Positions 25,304 through 33,211 of a stretch of 62,405 nucleotides of DNA are shown here, one piece after another. Made by a program: the position numbers and the translations under genes. Under the pieces are notes generated by a model. The model saw only the letters and a list, made by a program, of their open reading frames with translations, did not search any database and was not told the origin of the DNA. The DNA is from an uncultured Verrucomicrobiales bacterium (GTDB taxonomy: Bacteria > Verrucomicrobiota > Verrucomicrobiia > Verrucomicrobiales > Akkermansiaceae), in assembly GCA_937901085.1 (NCBI GenBank), contig CALCHQ010000004.1:1-62405 (forward strand), written 5' to 3'. Within the stretch, counting starts at the first letter, position 1. The number at the start of each line of letters is the position of its first letter.

Positions 25304-25573
25304 TTATTCTGATGCTTGTGTATTTAAATCAGATAAATTAAGCGCCTTGGTGTAGGTTCGTAGAAAATTCGGAATCCCTGATTTTTCGCAGGATAGAGTT
25401 CTTCATAGCGTCTTCTTCCGGACAATCATGCTGGGAACTCCGGCAAAACTGCATTCAAAGCCACGAATACCTTCACCGTCGCTCGCGTCTACATCATCTG
25501 CTAATCCGACAACGGGAATACGAAAACTGAATGACTTTTTCTTACCGCATTTTTTTGTCCCGTGTTCTTTGTT
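25304..25573 (-). pseudogene. Interrupted reading frame, possible gene remnant
   Basis: On the minus strand, just after the DUF2971 stop, a frame stays open for 56 codons (including VVGLADDVDASDGEGIRGFE). It is broken by TGA at 25403-25405, then stays open for 32 more codons ending NLSDLNTQASE before TAA. Both parts have protein-like composition, and the second reads like a natural C-terminus. No start codon or family is recognised, so this may be a decayed gene tail or chance. Confidence 0.25.
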
Positions 25574-25575
25574 GA

Positions 25576-26514
25576 TTATAGCTTATGATCTTGTAAATAT
25601 TGACACCAAAGATTGTAATACAAATTAAAGAGAGAACCTTCCCACGTTATGCCTTTCTTATAATAAAATGTATGTAAGTCTTCAATGCTTGAGTCCTCGA
25701 ACAACTCGAAGTCCATCGACATTGCCACTATTTTATAGTGTGTGGGCGATAGCTTTGCTTTTGAAACGCATATAGCCTCATTATTGGTTTCCTTAAGCAA
25801 GGTTTTCACATATGTATAACTGTATGTACACTGGTGCCCTAAAATTATTCCGGTAAGATATTCCTTTAAGATATTTGTGAATAGGAAGCCCTTTTCTGCA
25901 TGTAAGTCATTCTCGTGAACTTGGACCCTGAATTCTTTTTCATAAGACCAATCTGTTGATTTGGTTGCAAAGAATTTGAAAAAATTGTTTATTCTTTGCG
26001 TTTTAGATTGTAGGTAATCACGAACCTTATTTAACATCAATCGCTCATCGGTATACACAACCTCGTGAAGACAGAATGATTTATCTTCTCGGGATTGGCA
26101 CCGGTATACCTTATAGTTGTCGTCAGTGATTAACTGTTGCTTGCGATTTACTTTTATGGAACGAAGAGGTATATCAAATACTAGACATACTCCCTTTCCT
26201 TGATCTGCATAGTGTCCCCACATGACAGGCGAAGACATTCTTGCGCTGAGGCATACTGTGCACGGAGCCATTGTTGGCATCCATAGATTCCACTTGATTT
26301 CTTCTTCTGCGTCATTGAATGATGGGCGGTATTCAAAGGGGTCATTTGAATGTCCTAGTTGCGTAACCTTTAAATTCCCGGTTCGTAGGATGTACTCTAG
26401 GTGCTCTGCTTTTGTATAATAGTACAACCTAAAGGTTCGAGGTGCTATTCTTTGTTTAATGTACTCGTTAAATCCTCGTATATATAATGGTAGTTTAAAT
26501 AAATTCATTTTCAA
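25576..26514 (-). CDS. DUF2971 domain protein
   Basis: This 312-residue protein shows the DUF2971 pattern. It opens with FRLYYYTKAEHLEYILRTG (a gene-start phrase typical of the family), then TQLGHSNDPFEYRP, VMWGHYADQGKGVCLVFDIP and STDWSYEKEFRVQ. The domain's biochemistry is unknown; it is frequent in mobile and defence-rich regions. The coding sequence is clearly A+T-richer than the helicase genes upstream, suggesting separate acquisition. It is the last gene of the minus-strand island set, 95 nt after the HNH gene. Confidence 0.82.
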   Translation of the reverse strand: MKMNLFKLPLYIRGFNEYIKQRIAPRTFRLYYYTKAEHLEYILRTGNLKVTQLGHSNDPFEYRPSFNDAEEEIKWNLWMPTMAPCTVCLSARMSSPVMWGHYADQGKGVCLVFDIPLRSIKVNRKQQLITDDNYKVYRCQSREDKSFCLHEVVYTDERLMLNKVRDYLQSKTQRINNFFKFFATKSTDWSYEKEFRVQVHENDLHAEKGFLFTNILKEYLTGIILGHQCTYSYTYVKTLLKETNNEAICVSKAKLSPTHYKIVAMSMDFELFEDSSIEDLHTFYYKKGITWEGSLFNLYYNLWCQYLQDHKL

Positions 26515-26609
26515 AGCCGTTAAAAATCATGTTTTGTTATTTTGGGAATAGCTGAGTGATTTCTCGCTCCTTCTAATCGCGATTCCTACAGCTCTTTTAT
26601 TGAGGCTAG

Positions 26610-27278
26610 TCAAGGGTGAAATATATTCTCCCGGTGCCATTGTAAATACGTTCGATGTTCCGGCTCGAGCTGTGGGAGAACTTGTACTACAGTGTGTAGA
26701 GACAACGCTTGAATGTCTTCATCCGACAGACGGGAGGAAATCAGGATTGTTCCATCATCAGCAAAAGAGATATAGCCTTGGTCGAAAAGGACATCCATGC
26801 GAGCTTCGAGCAGGAATCCATTGTACGGATCAATGCGCTCAGTATCGGTGCAATCCTTCCAAGGCTTCGCGTGGCTGGCGCGTAGCAGAGCAGGAACAGA
26901 TACCCCGGTCAAAGGGCACTTGCCGCCCCACATTTTTTCTAATGCTGAGCGGTAGCGACTCTGCGCCGTACGCGTGGTGATCATCTGCTGGCGCTCTGTG
27001 CGCAGCGGAGGCTCACCTTTCGGAGCAGTATCAGTCTTCGCAAGATTGCGCAATGTGCTTGCCAGCTCTGCCAGCGGCACGCGGCAGATGGGCTGGTATG
27101 TTGGCACAATCACGAACAAATCATCTTCCGGGAACACATGTAGCAGCCCTTCATGTGCAGTGGAGCTTAGCCAGCGTCCAGTTCCCTCTGCATCCGGCTC
27201 GCAGTTATCCCAGCCGTTCCGGGAAGCATCCCGGCGTATGTATGTGTCAAAGCTGATGGAATTCATGGTTTGTTTCAA
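26610..27278 (-). CDS. HNH endonuclease
   Basis: This 222-residue protein has a C-terminal HNH_2-type nuclease domain at about residues 120-175: KCPLTGVSVPALLRASHAKP, then DPYNGFLLEARMDVLFDQGY. The His of ASHAKP and the Asn of YNGF are the recognisable catalytic and structural residues. The final position of the classical triad reads MDVLFD, a common HNH_2 variant. The N-terminal half (about 110 residues) is unrecognised and may bind DNA or a partner. It lies 151 nt after the AlbA_2 gene and is probably a DNA-cutting effector of the defence cluster (inference). Confidence 0.82.
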   Translation of the reverse strand: MKQTMNSISFDTYIRRDASRNGWDNCEPDAEGTGRWLSSTAHEGLLHVFPEDDLFVIVPTYQPICRVPLAELASTLRNLAKTDTAPKGEPPLRTERQQMITTRTAQSRYRSALEKMWGGKCPLTGVSVPALLRASHAKPWKDCTDTERIDPYNGFLLEARMDVLFDQGYISFADDGTILISSRLSDEDIQALSLHTVVQVLPQLEPEHRTYLQWHRENIFHP

Positions 27279-27429
27279 CTTCGACCCATTTTGGGCCTTT
27301 TTGTGGTTTTTTTTAAAACTATGCTAATTGTTCAACGTGAAGCAATCATGTCATCTTTATGTTGCTTTTGCGGGGGAACTTCGTCCCAAATTCGCCCATA
27401 TTTGACTGCTTTTATCCAATCTTATCGTA

Positions 27430-29196
27430 TCATTCCGTAGGTGATACCGGTGCAGTAAATTCTCCTCGATTCCACATTTCTTGTAATCCAATTTGGAATG
27501 CCTTGGCCATAATTTCATTCATCTTCTTGTATTCATCAGTTATGGAATACCGGGTATCTGCCGTTCGCCCTTCTTTTTTCAAAATCTTCTTCTCCACGCA
27601 GTCCATAACGATACTCTTAACTTGTTTGCGAGTTCGATGTCCGACAAAAAGACTTTCGAAATCCTTCATTTTAGCAGAACCATATTTGGTGAGAAACGCT
27701 ATAATCATGGGTATAGCCATCGATTCATCCCATTCTTTGAGCCGCTTGAAATGTCCGGCAGAATCTTCTACAAAGCTATAATATCTTTGGGAAAGGTGAT
27801 ATTTCGTCCCCTTAGTTTTACCTGTTTGTTCTACCAGGCCTTTCTTTATTAACTTATGTATTATATCACGTTTAATATCAGCATAGTCATCATCTCTGAT
27901 GTGCTCAAGAGCAATGATGTCAAATACTGAAAGTTTTTCTTCATCAGGTAACTCATCTTGGACAGACTTTATAAACAGGGCAAAGGCTTTATGTTTGATT
28001 ATACCGGAAATGGTTAGTTCTACAGAGTACGCGGAACTATTACTATAATCCGGGGTGTCCTTACCTTCTGAAATTGTATTGTGATAAATTTTATCTACAC
28101 CTTGGCCGGAGCGTTCTACGACGCCCGTTTTGGAAAGAACATCTGCCAACAGTCGATTTCTGGGAGTACTCGAAACTGTCAGCAAATTTTCTTTAGTTAC
28201 GCCCAGAGGAAAACCACCCGCATTTGTAATCGTTATTTTATGAGGGTACTGCTTAATTAAGGTTTCACTGCCATATTTATATTCACGGTGCGCTATAGCA
28301 TTGCACACTGCTTCTCGGATAACTGATTCATTGAACGCAGGTATATTGAATATATAAGGCCCCTCATGTATAGGAATATTACTGTTTCGCGCATTTATAT
28401 CATTCCACAGTCGATCTATAACCAAGTAAAAGCAGTCATCATAAACAATTCTATGATTGAACTCTATGGCTGCTTCATTGTTTCTATATTCCAGCCTGAT
28501 TGTTGCGTGAGGCATATAGCGACGTATCGCTTCCGTCTTGCCAACAAGAAGTATTGCCGCTCTCGTAATTCCTCGCTGAGTAACAAGCTCCAAATCGTTA
28601 AGAATCTGCTCTTCTGGCAATGTTAAAAAATGGGGATTGTTCTGTTTTGTGGCATATTTCTTTTTCAAAATAGAAACAGCATACATATCCAAATCCTCAA
28701 TCCCGGCATTTTCTTCTATGATAGAAGACCAGTCAGAAAGGCCTGTTTGCGATCGAATCATTTCCTCCTTTTCGTGAGAAAGAGGAACCAAACTCTCACC
28801 ATCTCGACCGTAAGCTATCCGCTTCCAACGTACGACAGTAGCAAGGGGCGCAGCAGGAATTTGTATCATCACTACTCGTTTGCCATCTTGCGTGAGCTCA
28901 AAGAAATCACGTATAGTAATGTTGTCTGTAGTCTGCTCGGCAATGACATGCTTCAAATCGGCACTATAACGGGCGTTCGTGCCCGTCGCTTGATGCGTCT
29001 TATTATCTATACCATATACCAACCATGCATACGCTTTTCCCCGTATGTTTGCCTCATTGCTTAACGCAGATACATATTTGCCAAGCGTATCCGGATGAAG
29101 TCCAGAGTTCTCTACTTTCTTGAACTCAACAACCTCATTTTCGGGGGCCTGTTGTATTTTTCTCAGTATTTGTTCCGGCTTAATAGGCTCTTCCAT
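27430..29196 (-). CDS. Schlafen AlbA_2 / GHKL ATPase-like protein
   Basis: This 588-residue protein has the layout of AlbA_2-HATPase_c_4 proteins, often labelled RecG-like or transcriptional regulators. The AlbA_2 domain (about residues 15-130) contains ENEVVEFKKVENSG and YAWLVYGIDNKT. The GHKL-type ATP-binding module contains FNESVIREAVCNAIAHREY, ITNAGGFPLGV and TPRNRLLADVLSKTGVVERSG. A C-terminal winged-helix part follows. Relatives occur in defence islands, and Schlafen-like AlbA_2 proteins can be nucleases. The gene is 56 nt after the methyltransferase gene and is A+T-richer than it. Its role here is unknown. Confidence 0.85.
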   Translation of the reverse strand: MEEPIKPEQILRKIQQAPENEVVEFKKVENSGLHPDTLGKYVSALSNEANIRGKAYAWLVYGIDNKTHQATGTNARYSADLKHVIAEQTTDNITIRDFFELTQDGKRVVMIQIPAAPLATVVRWKRIAYGRDGESLVPLSHEKEEMIRSQTGLSDWSSIIEENAGIEDLDMYAVSILKKKYATKQNNPHFLTLPEEQILNDLELVTQRGITRAAILLVGKTEAIRRYMPHATIRLEYRNNEAAIEFNHRIVYDDCFYLVIDRLWNDINARNSNIPIHEGPYIFNIPAFNESVIREAVCNAIAHREYKYGSETLIKQYPHKITITNAGGFPLGVTKENLLTVSSTPRNRLLADVLSKTGVVERSGQGVDKIYHNTISEGKDTPDYSNSSAYSVELTISGIIKHKAFALFIKSVQDELPDEEKLSVFDIIALEHIRDDDYADIKRDIIHKLIKKGLVEQTGKTKGTKYHLSQRYYSFVEDSAGHFKRLKEWDESMAIPMIIAFLTKYGSAKMKDFESLFVGHRTRKQVKSIVMDCVEKKILKKEGRTADTRYSITDEYKKMNEIMAKAFQIGLQEMWNRGEFTAPVSPTE

Positions 29197-29252
29197 GTCG
29201 ATAAAACGTATTCTGTTCGATGTTAAATTTCTTAATTCTGTTCAATCCTCGG

Positions 29253-32200
29253 TTACATCCCTTGCCGGGTGAGGGCATCGAAGGCGGTGAGGACGAGTCG
29301 CTGGGTGCGGTACTCGCTGTATTTCTTCATCTCGTTGTTCTGGAGCGTGGGGAATGTGACGGTGGGGCAATCCGTAGGATATTTGGTCGTGGGGTCCAGG
29401 ATGTAGGCCAGCTCATCGCGGGTGAGGCCGTAGAGCTTGGCGTAGTATGCATCCAGCTCCGCCTTGAGCTGAGCGCGGCGATCTTCATCCCACGGGAACG
29501 GCTCGCCTGTGTACCCCAAGGCCTCGGCCAGCGGACGCATGCTATAGGAGGTGTAGCTCAGCTCCAGCACCCGGGTGGAGATGTATGAAATATCTGCGGG
29601 AGAATAGGCCTCCGGGGGAAGGAACGGGAATTGATAAACATAAAAGAAATTCATATTCTTTCCACTCACCTTTAGCCTCACCAAATAATCAAAAAGCAAA
29701 GAATTTCCATTTGCACATAAGCAAGTCTGCCTTTCAATGCTTTCTGAAGAAATTACGAAAGGTAAAGAGTTACCTATTGCGGTGCTAGGAAAGAACGCCA
29801 TGATAAAAGTACGCTCATTAGTAGGATTGGTAATGCCTCTAAATCCCAAGAAGAACGGTGGTCGTTTCTCCCAATCCTTCGGTAATTTCGAGTTTACTTC
29901 CTGCTGTAGCACCCAATATCTAGGACTAATCTCGTAACCGCTTTTTTTCTCGTTTAGAGAAACCTCTCGTTCTGCTGCTTTTTCACCAGTTTCATCAAAA
30001 GTATTATACCGATGATCGTAATTATAAATAATCTTGCCTTCGTACAGCGGCAACACGTCCTCGTCCTCTGGTTTTTCGGTGAGGAAAAGATTGCTGTCAT
30101 TGCTCATGTGCAGCATGGAGCCGAAGCGGATACCCCAAGGATTTTCACCTGTTTTCTCGTTGATGAGAATGGGAGCCTTCCGGTAGAGCTTGACGGCGAG
30201 CGCGGCATCCGCTTCGCAGCGGAAGAGCGGGCAAGTACCGGTGTTGGGGTTCATGCGCGAAAAATCTTCAATGCTCATTATTGCACGAATACGGTCATCA
30301 TGCAGCTGTTTTTCAGAGGTTATATAGAAAGCAACTTCTATACTTTCGGATGGCGCAATAGTGAAACAACTGAAGCGAGTATCCGGGTGAACAGAAGAAA
30401 AAAGTCTGTACTTATTATTGAAATCGAATATTGAAGCAATTTGTTTATTCTTAACTAGATGATTAAAAAACAAACTTGTTGTCTTATCTGTTGCGATTCC
30501 TGTGGGAATAAGTAAACCTGAACTCCCCGTTTGAGCTCTTAGATTATAAGCGGTCTCTGCAAAGAGAGCATACAGATTGGCTTCACCGACGCCAGTCAAG
30601 GGAAAGCGCCCCCCATCATTTTCTTTGATGTGTACGAAAATACTAGCAACTTCAGCAAAACGTTGAGCCCGCTGAAAATCATCAAAAAGGCGTTTTTGAA
30701 TCGAACTGTCCATCAACGGCAATTCACCATTACCCAACTGCTGAATCATACGTTTCCTATCTGCAGCAGTCGCTGCCTTAGATATGGAAGGACATCGCGT
30801 TGAAAACCATTTATCTTCTATAATTTTTTCTCGTTTCCACGGCGGATTGCCCAGCACACAGTCGAAGCCTCCTTCTTGGAATACCTCCGGGAAAGCCAAA
30901 TGCCAGTGGAAAACATTGGCCTGCCGGCAGGCCCGTTGAGCCGCTATGATAACGGGATTTCCCATATCTACGACACCGTGCTGGAGATCATCCAGATGGC
31001 TTGTGGTCGGCACAGATGTAACGCATGTCTTAGAGACAAGGAAAGCCCCCACCCAAAGATCGGCAAGTACTGCGTCTGTACTGTGGAGTAGCTCCTCCTG
31101 TTCTCCTTGCCATGCTTCAGCGATAGCCTGTACCTGAGACGGCAAATCTTCAGGCATATCGCTAGTCGTCTGGAATGACTGTGGCTTATAGGGAAGATAG
31201 GGTATGGCTGCTGATACTTCTCTGGCTTTGGTCTGCTTACGATTGGCCGCAGCAAGCTCCTTGCACACCTCGGCATCATCTCCCGGCAGGCACTTGTAAG
31301 CATCTGCGGGAATGGGGTATTGCAGCGCATCTGCCGAGAAGAGCCCCAGCAGGGAGTTACCGCAGCGCAGGTGAGCATCGAGGAAGGAAAGAGCCTTGCC
31401 GGGCTGGTAGCCCTCCAGCCAGAGGTTCATGCGCACCAGCTCGATAGCCATAGGGTTGATATCCACGCCGTAGATGCAATGGCGAATGACATCGTGCATC
31501 GCGCGGCGGAAGCCTTCTTCGGAGGCGAGGCCTTCATAGCGGCGGTTATATGCCTCAGCCAGGCGTTCTGCAATGCGACGAGCAGCCCCCAGCAGGAAAT
31601 GACCGGAGCCACAGGCTGGATCAATCACACGCAGCGCCAGCAGCTTTTGCTGCGCATAGACAGGATTCTTGCAGCATTCATCCAGCAAGGGATCAAGCGC
31701 CGTCTTGAGCACTTGTTCCACCAGACAGGTGGGAGTGTAGTATGAGCCGGTGAGCTTTCGGGCATTACCCTTCTGTTTTTTATCAGCCTGCTCTGGGTCG
31801 GTCACTCCGCCCATAAAGTAGAAGATGCGCTGCTCCGTAGAGATACGCGGCGTCAGCTCCAGCAGACTTTCGTACACCGATCCCAGTTCCTCTGCGCCGA
31901 TGTGGGCATAGTCCACCTGCGTGCGCTTGCCCTCCGTATTTGTCCAGCACAGAGAGCGCAAGGCTGCGAGGAACGCACGATTCGGCAGACGGCAGGCATC
32001 CAACGTGGTGCATTGATGCGAGTCAAACAAGCCGCCTAGCGCAGGCAGAGCAAGAGCAGGCTCGCCGCTATCTTTTGCCAAAGCACGGAATACTATCTGC
32101 TGCGCCTGCCAGAGATCATCGTGACGACTGTCGGCATCATCCCGCAGCGACCGCTTGATGAGACGGGAAACAGAGTATCCCCGGCGGTAGAGTTCTGCCT

Positions 32201-33203
32201 GGTCACGGAGTCTCGTGTTATGTTCATGAAGGATGTTGCGGCCTTCCAGCACGGCGAGGAAAATAAGGCGGTAAACCGTGCGCATGAGCTCCTGGTAAAA
32301 TGCCTGCGTAGTGAACGAACCATCCTGTAGGGCGTTACGAAGAGCCTCATTGCCGGTGCCGACACCTTGCAGGAACCCGGTACCCAACTGACAGATGGCA
32401 TTTTCCACGCCTTCACGCAGACCATCCCGTGCGCGTGCTCCGTGCTCCTCCAGATCCTGACGCCACTTCTCCCAGACACAAGTATCGCCGTTCTCCGAAT
32501 CTTTTCGTGATGCCCTGGTAAAATGCAACAGGTGCCAGAAGAGGCCATCAAAAGCGGTGCTGTCCTCTTCCTGCATGAGAAGGTCGAGATCGATATCGAG
32601 ATAACAGGGGCGGGATAGTGCGGGATTATCGCGTAGTAAACGCCAGTTGGTACCATTGGTTACGATAGCCCAGGTATAGTATTCGGAGGCATTGAGGAAA
32701 GACTGCATCATCTGCGTGGCAGAGAGCGTCTTACCTGTGGAGAAACGAATCCTGTCGTCCAGCGATTTATTCGGCGGGGCAATGATGACAGGCAATACCG
32801 GGTATATGCCACCGTCCAGAGCAAGCAGCGTGATGGGGTATAGCGTCTTATGCGCCGGATGCTGATCATCCGGATTATGCATGAACTCAGCAAGAGGGAG
32901 GACATCTGCCCGGGGATCCTCTGCGGAGATGCCGGCTTGATCACAAACAGCACAGTAAGAGTAGCCCAATACCTTTTCCAGTATGTGGCGGACATAGCTG
33001 TGCAGGCGCGCCTCCGTGGGCTCTTCTGCCAGATAATCGTGCCAGGCTGCGCGGGCGAGACGGTAGGCACGCTGCGCTTCATCGCGAACAGAAAGCCCCT
33101 TATCCACCGGCACAGCATACTTAGGCTGTCGCTCGAATACACGCTGCACGAGATCCGGCGAGAACAGCAGACTGGATTGCTTGTAATAACGGGAGAAACT
33201 CAT
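29253..33203 (-). CDS. Large adenine-type DNA methyltransferase (DrmMI/Eco57I-like)
   Basis: This 1316-residue protein carries gamma-class amino-methyltransferase motifs. TGSYYTPTCLVEQVL is motif X, DPACGSGHFLLGAA is motif I at residues 528-541, and the catalytic NPPW is at 786-789 after FDCVLG. It should methylate adenine N6 in DNA, marking self. The 500-residue N-terminal part resembles type IIG or PglX-like proteins, but I see no convincing PD-(D/E)xK nuclease residues, so it is probably modification only. The C-terminal 400 residues probably recognise DNA. It starts 8 nt after the SNF2 helicase stop. Length and neighbours match class 1 DISARM DrmMI. Confidence 0.85.
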   Translation of the reverse strand: MSFSRYYKQSSLLFSPDLVQRVFERQPKYAVPVDKGLSVRDEAQRAYRLARAAWHDYLAEEPTEARLHSYVRHILEKVLGYSYCAVCDQAGISAEDPRADVLPLAEFMHNPDDQHPAHKTLYPITLLALDGGIYPVLPVIIAPPNKSLDDRIRFSTGKTLSATQMMQSFLNASEYYTWAIVTNGTNWRLLRDNPALSRPCYLDIDLDLLMQEEDSTAFDGLFWHLLHFTRASRKDSENGDTCVWEKWRQDLEEHGARARDGLREGVENAICQLGTGFLQGVGTGNEALRNALQDGSFTTQAFYQELMRTVYRLIFLAVLEGRNILHEHNTRLRDQAELYRRGYSVSRLIKRSLRDDADSRHDDLWQAQQIVFRALAKDSGEPALALPALGGLFDSHQCTTLDACRLPNRAFLAALRSLCWTNTEGKRTQVDYAHIGAEELGSVYESLLELTPRISTEQRIFYFMGGVTDPEQADKKQKGNARKLTGSYYTPTCLVEQVLKTALDPLLDECCKNPVYAQQKLLALRVIDPACGSGHFLLGAARRIAERLAEAYNRRYEGLASEEGFRRAMHDVIRHCIYGVDINPMAIELVRMNLWLEGYQPGKALSFLDAHLRCGNSLLGLFSADALQYPIPADAYKCLPGDDAEVCKELAAANRKQTKAREVSAAIPYLPYKPQSFQTTSDMPEDLPSQVQAIAEAWQGEQEELLHSTDAVLADLWVGAFLVSKTCVTSVPTTSHLDDLQHGVVDMGNPVIIAAQRACRQANVFHWHLAFPEVFQEGGFDCVLGNPPWKREKIIEDKWFSTRCPSISKAATAADRKRMIQQLGNGELPLMDSSIQKRLFDDFQRAQRFAEVASIFVHIKENDGGRFPLTGVGEANLYALFAETAYNLRAQTGSSGLLIPTGIATDKTTSLFFNHLVKNKQIASIFDFNNKYRLFSSVHPDTRFSCFTIAPSESIEVAFYITSEKQLHDDRIRAIMSIEDFSRMNPNTGTCPLFRCEADAALAVKLYRKAPILINEKTGENPWGIRFGSMLHMSNDSNLFLTEKPEDEDVLPLYEGKIIYNYDHRYNTFDETGEKAAEREVSLNEKKSGYEISPRYWVLQQEVNSKLPKDWEKRPPFFLGFRGITNPTNERTFIMAFFPSTAIGNSLPFVISSESIERQTCLCANGNSLLFDYLVRLKVSGKNMNFFYVYQFPFLPPEAYSPADISYISTRVLELSYTSYSMRPLAEALGYTGEPFPWDEDRRAQLKAELDAYYAKLYGLTRDELAYILDPTTKYPTDCPTVTFPTLQNNEMKKYSEYRTQRLVLTAFDALTRQGM

Positions 33204-33211
33204 GGCAGTAA

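Larger units (their letters stand above)
24578..25575. other. Gene-poor, A+T-richer junction, about 1 kb
   Basis: No intact gene is recognisable between the YeiH gene and the DUF2971 gene. Short frames of 50-65 codons exist on both strands, for example minus-strand frames at 24563-24760 and 24757-24939 that abut each other, but none matches a family I know. Base composition is lower in G+C than the flanking core genes. The region holds a perfect palindrome (25257-25287) and an interrupted minus-strand frame (25304-25573). It looks like eroded DNA at an island edge. No integrase, tRNA-derived direct repeat or insertion-sequence ends were found. Confidence 0.6.

Noticed and set aside
24578..25575. 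CRISPR array or insertion-sequence ends in the junction
   Set aside because: No regularly spaced direct repeats and no paired terminal inverted repeats were seen; only the single palindrome.
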